In this document: positions 12,961-25,259 of the stretch, in pieces
How positions within the stretch are numbered: the first letter of the stretch is position 1
Layout: each line of letters begins with the position of its first letter
From: Lineus longissimus
Lineage: Eukaryota; Nemertea; Pilidiophora; Heteronemertea; Lineidae
Assembly (NCBI RefSeq): GCF_910592395.1
Contig: NC_088315.1
Coordinates: 3,164,501 to 3,228,500, forward strand
DNA: 64,000 bases
Direction: 5' to 3'
Position numbers and translations under genes: made by a program
The notes under the pieces: model-generated
The model's input: only the letters and a program-made list of their open reading frames with translations
What the model was told of the DNA's origin: nothing
The model's database searches: none

Positions 12961-13689
12961 ACTTTCTATGATAATGTAACTCCCTAAGAAGACCTTTCTT
13001 TACTACCACGAGCTAACATAATAATGCTATCTCCTCCCAAGACCTTTCTCTGATGATAAATGGTTAACCACCAACATGATCTTGCTTTGATTACCTAAAT
13101 ATTTCCTTTCCTTCCTTAAGCTAGCCTTGTACGAATTTTGTCTTCAGTTTACCTGCATGGGGCAATAAAGTAGGGACACTCTATAAGTGCTTATCCGGTC
13201 AGATGCTTCTGAGGTTGTCTTGCAAACATATATGAGACATTTCACGCGATTCTGTTGTGTCAGAGCAGATCACGGTAAACAACAGAATGCACTCTTCTCT
13301 CAGGCAATTGTTGGAGGGTGCGTGTACAGTAAAGTATTGAGGAAGGAAGAGTTGAAAGGGCACCATTCAACAACAATCAACGGAAGTCTGGCGGAGTTCC
13401 ATGGTATTCCTTGTCAATATACAGGCCAAAATGCCAGACTTTACGACCAAGCATTGCTGGTTCGCAAGTACGCTTACATAGAGAGTCAAATCATGAATAA
13501 AATGGGTCGTATGTCAATGTTGAAACATGCCAATACCAATAAAATGACTGTCCCCTTAATCACGGATGTATAGCACTTTTTATGTATAGTGCTATTTATC
13601 AGTGCCTCAATCAAGGATACATTTAATACCTCCTTTAGTGTGGTTTTAAAACGTAGGATGAGTGTATGTAATCATTTTCAGACTGCGAA
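12961..13689. other. No gene recognised; one 128-codon frame
   Basis: The plus-strand frame 13187-13573 has no known domain. A short duplication of AAGACCTTTCT occurs at about 12990 and 13040. Confidence 0.45.
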
Positions 13690-14140
13690 GTGTCTAAGTT
13701 CAACAATCTCTACTTGCAGTTCATCCATATAATCTCATTCCTCGCCTTCTCGTTCGCAAGTTCAACTTGCTCATATCTAGTTCGACCTTCTCGATGTCAA
13801 TTTAAACTTTCTCTATTTTACGTTCAAGCTTTTCTATGTTACATCAAGTAATCTATACTTGATTACATGTAAGTATCTTAAGTTCAACCATGGCCATATC
13901 ATTTCTCGCCTTCCTTATGTCAAGTTCAACCTTCTCTATTTAACGTTCAACCGTTTCTATGTCAAGCGTCTTAAGTTCAGCTCTCTCTATTTCCAGTTCA
14001 ACCATAACCATCTCATTCTTCGCCTTTTTTTTTCAAATAAACATTCTTATGTTATGTCCACTTGTACCTTCTCTATCTCAAATTCAACCTTCGATTTCTC
14101 AAGTACAAACTTTTCTATCTCAAATTCAATAAAAATTACA
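13690..14140 (-). repeat. Degenerate 21-bp repeat encoding decayed coiled-coil heptads
   Basis: On the plus strand the motif AAGTTCAACCTTCTCTATCT recurs with drift. On the minus strand it reads as heptads of the type IEKVELD/EFEIEKV. One stretch of about 24 residues is still open (EFEIEKFVLEKSKVEFEIEK, 14060-14130), but copies further on contain TAA stops (e.g. VER*IEKVELD near 13940). It could be a decayed coiled-coil exon or only a minisatellite whose unit happens to be 21 bp. Confidence 0.5.
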
Positions 14141-14199
14141 CACTTTAAGAATGGCCGTGTATCATTTATCTTTGAACACTTGGTAAATGTGATGGTTGA

Positions 14200-16129
14200 T
14201 TTCAGCAGCAACACCATCTGACCAACCAAGCCTTAAAAATAGTTCATATGTGTCCATTGTAAGTGAACAAAGGCTGTTTATTTAAAAAGTGTGAAACATG
14301 ACTTGCGACATAATTGGGCTTGCATTGCCATGCAAAAATGGAAATCAACAAGCTTTCTCAATTAAAAAAGTTTTCTGCTGTAAATGTAACAAAAAACTTG
14401 TTGGAAAACTTCGACCAAAGGCGTTTGCAAAAAGTTTTCAACATGGTAACTGGCCAGAATCCTGCGCAAGTCAATTTTCATCAGTATCCTTCATGAAAAA
14501 ATTTCGGCTATTCGCCTGATAATGGCCGCAGGTGACAGTCCAAAATGTGTGTAATGTTGCCCCCTCCCCTCCCAGTATTGAGTAATTTGTGACGACCTAA
14601 ATGAGCCATCATGAAATTACTACCAAGACGAAAACAAGATGCAACGAGACTCCTGATAGGACACACTGCCATGACGCATTAGAGAACCAACCAATTGGAG
14701 ATAGCATTGTAACTGTCACGCTTCTCTGTCATGTAACAAGTTTTTTTTATTCTGAAACTGTCTTTCTTGAATTTGCAATTATGAAACTAGATCTGATTAA
14801 CTTTCAAATTGGTCATACAAAATTAACTGTTACTTGTCTTGGAATCAACCAGTCTGAAATATCATACTAGCGTCACCTGTGTTTTCGTTCACCGACTGTC
14901 TTCGGAAAAGTGCCAATTTTTCTCGTCTCCTAAAACGGGTCCCTATCACATCAACGAATGCTGGTCATGGTTCCTAGCAACAATCATTCTAAATATAACT
15001 CTCCATCCCGATCAACTTATAAATAACCACTCCCTGGTCTATTTGAAGCAACACTTTATCGATCCAAAACCAGAATGAGAAGAGCAACAGTCGCAACTGG
15101 TTTGTATGGTAGCCGATAAGCAATAATGCAGGAAGGTATTTGAGTGCACAGGTAGTTACGGTGGCCGGTGATGGCAATTTAGTTAGATGTTTTCTGTCCA
15201 AAAACGATGATTAAGGAGTTTTTATCAGGGAAGTGGTGATTCCACTTAATCTCAAAATGGCGCTTGCGAACACCTGGCTGGCGCAGGTTGGAATTAAAGG
15301 GGCGTCTTACGGTGGCCGGTGAAGACATTTTGGCTGAACATGCGTTATAATTATTGATAAGTTGACCTAGTTTTCGTTCTGTATCAATTTAATTAGGAAT
15401 ATAAAACGAAGAGTGCAAGCGGAAGGCGGAAGAGCGTGATGTATCTTGTCATGATTTCGCCGGGAAGTAGACACAGCTGTGTCAACGGTCTTTAAATAAA
15501 TATAAAAAGGAGACGGAAGTTTAAGGTAACCAGTTGTAAGGAATTTCAGAGGAATGTGTACAGTTGTTGGAGTTTATGACCGTCATGACCGTATGGGTAA
15601 ACAAAACAGTCGATTTTACAGACCTAAAACGGAGCAATACCGCACACTTAAATCTTGAATGGTGGAGATTACCACAACAGACGAAGGTATCATAACGATT
15701 TTTCCCTTCTATCAGGACTCTGTAAAACAGCGAAATCTTGGGAGATAGTCTTTTCCTAAAAAAAATACTAAAATGATCGGAAGTCTCCCTGGATTTGATC
15801 TTGTGATTGGTTCATGTCTGCATCAGTGATACTGAATTAAGTGTTTCTGATTGGACGATTATCCACTAACTTGAAATTTCGAAGTCGAGTATCTCTGAAT
15901 GTCTATCATTTATGTGTACTTGATAGGACAGCCCGAACGTATGGTGATCAAATTACATGTATCTTTGATGTAGACCACTCTGTGAGATGTTCACTTCTTC
16001 ACCAAAAAGGGTCAAATCAGAGTTCAACGTTGTCCAATGAGATCAGCTCCTTCTGCTTTCACATCGGCCAATCAAAACGACCCGTCATCTGGTGTCTGGC
16101 ATGTGGACATCTTTCACACTAGCTCCCGG

Positions 16130-16162
<33 letters not shown>

Positions 16163-17800
16163 ATATGAGCCGTTGGTAAATCCTGTTTGTCACGCCTGTT
16201 TACAGTTGCAAATATACGAGCTGAAAAGTCTTGTAAGCGTTGCCAACGAACTCTATATGATTGTTTAAGATGCTAGGTTAGTGTACCATCATTTGTTACT
16301 GGAAGAAGAAGAACCTTCATGCAATGGAAATGGGCTACTCCCGATCGATATTATGATTCTCAATGGTTCGCCATATGGTCCCGTTCATTCATGGCATTTT
16401 ATGAATGAAAACGTCCACGTGACTCTGTTGAGCCAGATGCAGAATGGATAGCCACGTGACCATGAGAAACGTAAGGGGTGTGGTATCCCAGTAAAATCAA
16501 TGAAAATAAAACCTTTGGCCAGCGGGCTTGTCAATCCAGTGATATATATCAGTACGGATTATATCAAACGGCCGAAATTTCTGATATTCGGTCCTGGGAC
16601 TGAAATATGAACGATAGGAATTCCTCACATGCAGCGATTGACCCACAATCCGAGTGTTAATGACGTCATAAGTTTCTATACATGCCGATACGATGAATGA
16701 ATATCGTGACGTCATCACATAAGTGGAGGCTTTTTTATTCGTTAGAACCTGGAATGTTTGCTATGATAGCTGATAAATCTATTGAAAATGGCCTGCATTT
16801 TGAGATAGTGGTGTGTTTGGAGCGCATTCCTTCCTCGTTTACGTTCGGGGTGCCCGATTCTCAGAATTAACCTGCAAGAATATGGCGAAGGAAAGGAATG
16901 ACATGTCGCCCGAGAAGAAATGTCTCTTTGCGGCGGCTTCCATTCTTTTTCTCATTGTGTGTATGCATATTTGAACAAAATGGAATATAAGACGATGACT
17001 TATCCGTTCTCCTTTAATACGTCATGTAAATGTACAGTACGTACAATCATGCTTACAAGAATAATTTTGGCTACATACACATTATTCTGATAACATATGT
17101 ATCAAACAAGAAATCTAACATTTCAACGGAAGTGCAGTTTGCCCTTGATGAAGAAAACCCACTGGACACGTATATACTCTATTTTCAAATGATCAATCTA
17201 TCTTCAAATGATTTCCAATACGATAGCTATCGGCAAACACATAGGAATGTCGATAGTAAAAATAGCTCTCTGCTGACGTCACAGGGTTCGGTTTATAGTA
17301 ACTGCATGTTTATAGGCGTGTACTGTTTGGTACCTTCAGTCTGGAAATCGAACGTAAATAAGAAGTGTTTTGTCATTTGCTATTTTGAGTTGACGTTGAA
17401 CATATGGGATGGTCTCCCCTCCCCTCGGACGATCCCTCTGCGAGAATTTGATGAACATTTAATGCTTACGAGGCACAATCAATCTGTTAAGTGTCTCAGA
17501 ATGCGGGATCCAATTTAGGCGTATTTCGGTGAAACTTCGAGTCATTATTGTGCACCTTTCATTGACCTCTGACCTGGTGACCTTTCACCTCAATGACCTT
17601 GATATTTTCAGAAGTCAACCGCTCAGTGGTAATTCTTGGCCGCTGCCGCAGATGACAAACGATGGTAGTGACATCTGTACGTCAAGTATGAAACCAATGT
17701 CACCATAGAATTCAGTATCAATACCAATATAATCTAAACATGTGGAAGAACATGAAGATGAAAGTATCGTGAAAACGAACCCGTTCAAGACACTGATCCG
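14200..17800. other. No gene recognised
   Basis: TTACGGTGGCCGGTGA occurs twice (15157 and 15309). A 162-codon plus-strand frame (17030-17518) is AT-rich, has no domain and may be chance. The (CAT)n tract is listed separately. Confidence 0.5.
16131..16161. repeat. (CAT)n microsatellite
   Basis: Ten uninterrupted CAT units. Confidence 0.98.
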
Positions 17801-17803
17801 AAT

Positions 17804-18150
17804 CTGTTGAAGATAGTGGTCCTAAAGCAAATCTGTTGAAGATAATGAAGCAAACCTGTTGAAGATAGTGGTCCTAAAACGAGCCTGTTGAAGACAGTGT
17901 GGCGAACCTGTTCAAGATAGTGGCCCTAAAGGGACGCGGTCAAGAACATTTTTATCTTAAAGCGGGCCTGTTTAAAGATAGTGAGCCCACATCGAAGCTG
18001 CTCAGGATACACTGGGTGTAAATGAAACCACATGATAATTGATTTCTCATAGGTTTACCATAAGGCGAGCCTGTTCGTAAAATTTGTTGATGATAGTTCT
18101 CTACGACGAACCTGCTGAAGATGGTGGTCGCAAAACGAGGCAGGTTTTTC
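17804..18150. repeat. Degenerate short repeat, 22-30-bp units
   Basis: CCTGTTGAAGATAGTGGTCC and derivatives (CTGTTGAAGATAATG, CTGTTCAAGATAGTGG, CTGCTGAAGATGGTGG) recur about ten times with irregular spacing, separated by CTAAAACGAGC-like spacers. Confidence 0.7.
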
Positions 18151-20130
18151 AATTCACTTAACGATGGAGCTCAAACTTGGCACGTGAGCACCGTATGAGA
18201 CGCTCTGCAGGTCGTAGATACAATATTTAAAAAAAATGTACTTGTATTTCGTTAAACACCAGACTTGCAGACGGGCGAAATGTATCTTTAATTGAAACTG
18301 CTTCCCGCCATATTCTATAGATACTATAGGCTTGGCCCAGGATGAATGGGCCTGGTGTCACCAATACCAATCCCATTCAGTCTCGTAGTAGATTATCTCG
18401 TATTGATATATACTCTAGGCCTACATGTCTGGACCACGCCCCATTAAATAACCGATGTATAAATACATGTACATGTAAACAGCTGTCGTGATATGGCACT
18501 TGATAAAGGCCTACTACGTATACGCGTACTGTGACTCTTAAAGGGACAACTTGGGCATATGATTTACCTCTCCAGGATGATGATATCCCTGCTTGCCGCA
18601 ATGCGCCGCCACTAGTTGTATCACACTATCATGCTGGTCCCTGATAATGATCTTCGCCAGTGTTGCAAGGCAGTTTAAGAGGCTTATGAATTTTATTCAG
18701 GCCTATGGTAACACCTCGTTCCAGTGCATTGTTTGTTGCAATTCAATGATTTTTCAATTATCATGTTTGGAGGCTGCACGGTCCTGCTGGAAGCCTTTTT
18801 GTAGGAAAAACCACCAATATATATCATGCCCAAGTTATCCCTAAAGCGTGCCCATGCAACATGAAAACACCTGACCTTTAAATCATGTATTTATAGAGGG
18901 CTCTCCCTCGTATATAGATAGATGCGTCCACGAATTTTGCAACTGACGAGCAACATCTTATCCGTTGAGGCCAGTTACTCTCGATATCCATCCGAACCAC
19001 AATATTATAATTGCGCGATCCCCATAGCAACCACGAACAGCAACAGACATAATTCATTCATGATATTCAGCAATATCGACCAGTCTCGTTCCACAACCCC
19101 TGACCTTTCACGAGAACTCGTTGAGGAAATTTTACTGAATGAAATCTGTGACGGCGCGTGGGAGGCAAGCGTGGGCGCCTCGCATATTGCTCGCTCACTC
19201 TGGCAGCTTATTGGTTTGTAGGCGAGAGGGCTCGGGTATGAGGTTGATACATGAATGGATAGCAAGTACAAGAAATGAATTTGTCAATATAGGACAGTGA
19301 ACACAAGCATCCTCGTTGAGGCAACACTAGGCCCTTTCCTGTGAAATTTGATGTATGATTCAGAGCTTCGTGGAATGTGTGATGCTGGATGTCCCATCAC
19401 GTGCAAGGGCCTATGAGGCACGAGGCCACTCCCACTATGTGCCGTATATAGGCTTATACTACCAGCTTTACTACAAGGCCTATTTGGACCACATTGCTTC
19501 GGAGGATACAATATGGCATCAATCTGACAGCTCGGTGAGTACTCACACCCTCCACTTTAGGCCTAGGCCTTGTGTGTCTTTATACAATTGATTATACTTG
19601 AACATGCCATCTGGGTCTTTTTCCCATCATAGAGGCCGCATCAAATCATCCAAACTATGATCATCCCTTTGACTCATCCCAAGGGACACTTTGGGACACG
19701 TCATCTCTTTTCTCTCAACACCACCAATTTTACACATGGACGCCAAAAAATGTGACCTCTGACATTTTGCGTTCACTTTCCATATTGAGTAAGTAATCTC
19801 GTTTTATTGACTTTTTCTCCTCGTGAATTTTGTTATGTTTTCCCATGTGTGACGGGATAGTATGATGTCGTATAACGCTTCTGCTGACTCATCAAAAGAG
19901 AGACGCCGTTTTTTTCTCACGTTAACCCCTGCTCATGAGCTGTGGGAGTGATGACGTATAGATTTGGAATGGCTGATGAAATACATGGCCAGTCCTATGG
20001 GACAGGACCGCCACTAGCCCATAGTTTAAAAAAAATGTAATTATATCATCATTTATGTCAGTGGAATGGACAGCTGCTACTACATGGGTTTGTGAGGCAA
20101 ATTGTTTGTTCTCATATGTTTTATGAACTG
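18151..20130. other. No gene recognised
   Basis: Only short overlapping frames on both strands without domains. Confidence 0.5.
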
Positions 20131-20139
20131 GATTGCTTC

Positions 20140-20285
20140 CATACAACTCTGTATGTCATTCTATCAATCTCCATACATCGATGTTCTGAACAGCAATGCA
20201 TTGATCTGTACTCTGCATGTCCTTTTGTCAAACTCCACACAGCGGTGGTCTGAACACTAATGCATCGATATATATCTCGGTCCGT
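20140..20285. repeat. Two-copy tandem duplication, ~67 bp
   Basis: CTCCATACATCGATGTTCTG, then AACAGCAATGCAT and CTCCACACAGCGGTGGTCTG, then AACACTAATGCAT are diverged copies just upstream of the RT relic. Confidence 0.6.
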
Positions 20286-20292
20286 CTTCCAT

Positions 20293-20364
20293 GTTTTTAG
20301 TGGAATCACCCAAGGTGCCATCTTAGGTCCAATGTTGCCTGTGTTGTACTACACTGGTGTATAA
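20293..20364 (+). pseudogene. Reverse-transcriptase relic (non-LTR type)
   Basis: The frame reads VFSGITQGAILGPMLPVLYY and then a stop. This matches the conserved SGxPQGSxLGPLLFxLY motif of non-LTR reverse transcriptases. No other RT motif was found next to it, so it is a short dead fragment. Upstream (20140-20280) is a two-copy tandem duplication of about 67 bp. Confidence 0.6.
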
Positions 20365-20940
20365 TGCTCAGCGACTCTGGGATCAACAGAAGGGCGAACG
20401 ACCAACGGCACTGAAGATACTCCAAGACTTCGTCTTCATTTACATCAGCTTGCGAAGGTTCTTTCACCCCAGATTGACATCAAATAATCGGAATTGTTGT
20501 CTTTGTGCCTGGATGTTCTGGTCTTTCCTGCAACGAAGATATGGACCCTTGGAGTTCCACCAAGGTTTCACTAACTTGGCGGTGCAAACCATAGAGCTCA
20601 ACCAAAACTTTGCGGCATTCAAAGATAAACCACAGTTCAACGTCTGCTTTGGTGGGCGTCAAGAAAGTAAGGGGATAATGGATCTTCGAAAAACCGGGCC
20701 CAGGAGAAGGACATTTTAAGACCATGAGTAAATTCTTGGCAGGAACTCGAGAAGTCGGTAGAAGATAGTGAGAAAATATCCTCTCGGAACAGAGCCGGGC
20801 AAAATCAAGTAATCGAGCACAGGCTAATTTGGCCCTGAAGCGTAGTCAGTGTTGACTCTTTTAGTACCTGCTGGTATAAGGCTTCTTGCCTGATCTGGGC
20901 TTATCAATGCTAGACTAATATGTAAAGTCAAGGACTTAGT

Positions 20941-21115
20941 GAGCCCCCCTTTAGGTCGGGGGAGCTCCCCCGAACCCCCCTACGAGCATATGTTAAGTGC
21001 AAGCTCTAACAACTACGGCTGTTACAATGGGGGGACACCCCCCAAACCCCCCCTTCGTCGACATAGGTTTTTACCAGTGCGTTGGGGGGAAGCTCCCCCC
21101 AAACCCCCCGGTGGA
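20941..21115. repeat. GC-run palindromes, three copies
   Basis: CGGGGGAGCTCCCCCG (20957-20972) is a perfect 16-bp palindrome followed by AACCCCCC. GGGGGGACACCCCCCAAACC (from 21029) and TTGGGGGGAAGCTCCCCCCAA (21082-21102, a near-perfect hairpin with AACCCCCC after it) repeat the design about 74 and 55 bp further on. The stretch can form hairpins and G-rich structures. Confidence 0.85.
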
Positions 21116-24100
21116 CAGTCAACTAGCCCTTCCGTGTCATACTGCTGGAGGGGGGGTGCGATGGGACCATCCATATAGTTCCTTCCGACACATTTTTGTT
21201 TTGGTAATGTAATACATTGTGATTGTCCTTATTCACGGGAATCGGGCGTTTCCAGTGATATACGACACAAATGGGTTGTACTCATGCATTCACTTTAATG
21301 GGGCACGTCATCATCGCGTACATTTGGGAAAAACTCCCTAACGAGACCGGAGCAGACGGCTGAAAGTAGTTTATTTATTGGCCGCTAGGGTGCAGAATGT
21401 CGCTCACCCGAATTTTTCACGCAACTTTTGCTAAATAGAGCTAGTTCTAGTTTGTTATTCATTTTGATACTTCAGATTTGGGCAGTAGACCAATATAACT
21501 TAGTCGTCAGTGTGGTTTTAAGCTGGAAAAACGTACTTGTTTTTCTTAAAGTGCCTTTTTTGGACGGGTGTGCGCGATTGTTTTGTTTTTATGTCACGTG
21601 ACCTCGACCATGTCGACACAAAATTGAAATAAACCACCCTTTTCTGTCATTATTTAGGACGGATATTTCTCTAATAAAAATATTAATATAATTGGCCAAT
21701 TTCTTAGGCATATGATGTAGCGAATTCCCATGAAGATTTAAATTAATTTAAATTAATTTCAACAAATGGGATAGCAACCACCACCGGAAGATCGCGGAGA
21801 AATCGGTAAACTCAACGGAGTTAATTCAGAAAAATACCAAAAAAAATTGTTTGTTGGATATACAATAATTACTCTCTTTATTTCTCTTCATTTACATTAT
21901 ATACTCCCGCACACACGTGTATCTTAAGAGCCCCTCCTAAAGGGGGTCTTAATAGGAGCACCAAAGGGCACCTAATGGGGTCTAGACGCTCAGCCATGGG
22001 CTTCTCAATTCAACCTAAAGGTATTAGGCATTGAGAAGACGTCAAGCTGTATTTCACGAAAACTGGCACTGGATGCAAAACAAGCCTAAATTAGCTGAGA
22101 AAAGTTTCGCGCATAAGTGGCCTTGGGGTGATACGCAGAGACGTAACACTCATTCAGCATACTGGTGAAATCGTAGTCCCCCCTCCCTCAAATGTTTTTC
22201 ATTGCAAAATAATGCCGCGTCTAGATCTCCGGCCTACATTCCTCATTTAAGGTTAAGATTCACACCAGGTTAACAGCCCATTTAATCAGTCTGTATCTTT
22301 CCTACCTATCTTATTGATTCGACGTTCAACTAATGCACACGTGGATGTAGTGTACTTCATGTACCCTGTGCATTCAGGAGTAATTAATAATACGGACACA
22401 CGTAATTACGACCATCTATTGATTACTGAGCCGTTCAATGGTAGAAATCATCAATAAAACAATGATGAAATCCTACAGGTTGACGAGTGATTATAATTTT
22501 TTTTTAATTTTTCTATTGTATCGTTGTCCAGTCCGTTATTTTATTCAAGTGTTTCATAATAGTCCAGTGTATCATCATGGTCCTGTCTCAATTTTAATAG
22601 TGTTCCATTAAAGTGATTTTATTACGTGTATTACGATAACCACCCGTTCGCGGTGATCAAGCTGTTGTTCAATATCAAACCCTCCGATTACCGGTAGGCC
22701 TACGACCAACAGAGGAGAGATCACCACAAAGCCTCATCCCGTCATTCCCCACTTGGAAGCACCGAATATTCACGACTATCCTCAAGCACCAAATTGATCA
22801 GATCCAGTCCCTCCAGCAGAACTAGCAAATGAGAAGCCCTCAATCCTGCTTCGCCTGTTGCGGTCTTCAGAGTTGTTGAACCAATCACAAAGGAGTTATT
22901 GACGAGACTTGCGGTCAATTTTGCTTGAGAGAACAAGTACATTTTCTCTATTGAAATGAAAGTTCATGACAACCCACGCACGACGTTGCTTCGGTGATGG
23001 GACAGACCCTCTTATTATAATGCTAGAAAGGAGATCCTCAATAGCCTGTTAGTGGGGTTGGGTGCAATACAAGGCCAGATCCCACTGACAATTTAGCTTG
23101 TCCCATCATCATGACCGTATATCGTGTCTTAAGGACTTACCTGGGGAGATTGGTGGGCTGTTACTATAACCCTGTCAAGTCACAGCGAGAACCCTCGTAA
23201 ATGTCCGTTGCAGCTGTCATCTGTGTCCTCGAGCTACAGGTATACCATCATCGACATCATCTGGTGCTGCTTATGTTCACAAAGCAAATGATAAAAAAGA
23301 TGGTGATTTTGAGCGGGAACCCTGTGTAAGTATAGGCCTTCGCAGAGTTAATCAAATATATCGAACCGAAAGGTCATGTCTTCTGCAACACTGTTCTCTT
23401 TTGAAAAGTTATGCTTATAGCCGTTTTGCAATACACATGCAGCCAGTTTGAGTTTTTTATGTTCTCCGAAATGTCCTACCTTCACTGAGGTTGTCAAACT
23501 GAAACAACAGATCTGGCCTGACTGCACTTTACCGAGCCCCACCAAATATCGGAGGTCAATAAAACCGGGCTGAAAGTTCACGGCAGAGGCGTCGGTGTAG
23601 CCCGTAAAACATGTGGGAGGTGCTGGGATATATCGTCAATACTTGATACAAGAAGTGTTTTCCCTGTTTTTGGCTAATCCTCTTCAACCTACTCATGAAA
23701 ATAGAATTTTTTTCTACAGTATGCAAAGAAGGGTTTCGTCCAACACGAGACACGTTTGAAATGTCAGTAAGCTCCCAATGAAATGTCAAATAACTTATTA
23801 ATTTGTCGATCTCTTCTCGATGTCAGGCAGGAGCATAATATAACCGCGTAAAACTCGCGTATTCACGATCATCTATAAAAAAAGTCATCGACGATCATTG
23901 TAACTTTCTGGTGATTTCTGTCTTTCTTTCATTCGATTCATATCCGATGCGCAGCGCAAGTAACACGCCGACGTCGTTTCAGGTGATGCGCGTTAACCAT
24001 TTGTCGTTAGCGCAGCATGCAGCAAGGGCGTGGAAGCAAACTCCCTTGACCATGGCCGACACCGCTGTTATCAGCAACTGGCAAGGACGAAGCAAGTTAC

Positions 24101-24981
24101 TATTTTTGGCAGAAGCAGGTACAACAGGATGTGGCACCACCTGCCACAAGTACCGAACAAGAAACACCTCGGACCTGTGTATAAGTCAGTGGAAAAACAG
24201 ATCAAGGACACGGGCCATGAAGAGAAGACTATCAACTGCAGGAACCCCTAAAACAAAATCTGGCCGAATGGTGTCAACCTACAGCACTGTACAGATCCAG
24301 TTGCCTTCCTCGGGAATTGTTTTCAAGAGAGGGGTATATAATCTCGGCCTGTTACAGCGGAATTGCGCTTGGCAGGACGGAAGGTATTCATAGCACTAAA
24401 CGGGACAGGATGTGATGCTGCTAAAACATATAAAATTGCCTTCAAGGGGTGATGGCAATGGAGGGTACGGCCAAGGCGGATCATAACACTTCTCAAGGTG
24501 AGAAAGTCAAAATATGCAACCAACATCCCGTCAAATTAAACAAACGCAGTAGTCGGCTTGCAGAAAAATGAAAAACTACCTTGACATGTTCTTAAAACCT
24601 CGAAAAGCTTTATTGCCTTAATTTGAGAAGACTTGTAAAGATAAGTGTCACGTTCGTTGCTTTCAACTTTGTTTATTATTCAGATGTACATATCATTTGG
24701 AAGTTACCGAAGACAGAAATCCTAAGTCTTTATGAAAATTTCTAGGTAAATTTTTTGCCGACCGTCTTTTTTTGTATCCTCTCCTTCCAGCCTTTGAATT
24801 GAAGGCAAATTTCTTTGTTGACAAATATTTTCTTGCCGTCACAGAAAACCTCTCTGACATTTCAGTGTCTCTGGTTTCCTAAATTAAAAAAAAACGCTCT
24901 GATATAATGATGTACTTGCATGGAAAAAATATTAATCACTTGGAAAATGTTTGCAAAGAATTAACCTCTACCATCTGGTAA
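21116..24981. other. No gene recognised; one 160-codon frame
   Basis: A plus-strand frame at 23911-24393 lacks any known domain. A direct repeat TTTAAATTAATTTAAATTAA sits at 21739. Otherwise unremarkable. Confidence 0.5.
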
Positions 24982-25258
24982 TTGCCCCGCCGAAGTCTAA
25001 GATCTGAGCATCAGGGACAGATAGCCGTACCACGCTATAGACTCGATGCTTTTGGGGGTCGGACCTTCGCGGTCCAGGCCAGTAGACTGTGGAACTCTCT
25101 CGACTGTTCACTACGTGAATGCGATTCAATCGCCGGTTTTAAGACAGGGCTGAAGACCCTGCTCTTTCAAGAGTGTTATTTGTGAAAAAGCGCTTGTGAG
25201 CAGGACCTTTCTTGGAAGATGCGCTATATAAGACATTATTTACATTACATTACATTAC
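24982..25258 (+). pseudogene. 3' end of a CR1/L2-like LINE
   Basis: The open frame 24982-25185 ends with YRLDAFGGRTFAVQASRLWN, SLDCSLRECDSIAGFKTGLK and TLLFQECYL. This is the RxFxxxAxxLWNSLPxxxRxxxSxxxFKxxLKTxLF tail typical of non-LTR polyproteins. It is followed by GCGCTATATAAGACATTATT and an ACATT microsatellite (25236-25258), the usual 3' end of such elements. The 5' part is missing, as expected for a truncated insertion. Confidence 0.85.
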
Positions 25259-25259
25259 A

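Noticed and set aside
17030-17518. 162-codon plus-strand frame
   Set aside because: AT-rich, no domain, no splice or promoter context; plausible by chance in 64 kb.
23911-24393. 160-codon plus-strand frame
   Set aside because: No recognised domain and a competing frame on the other strand; no supporting signals.
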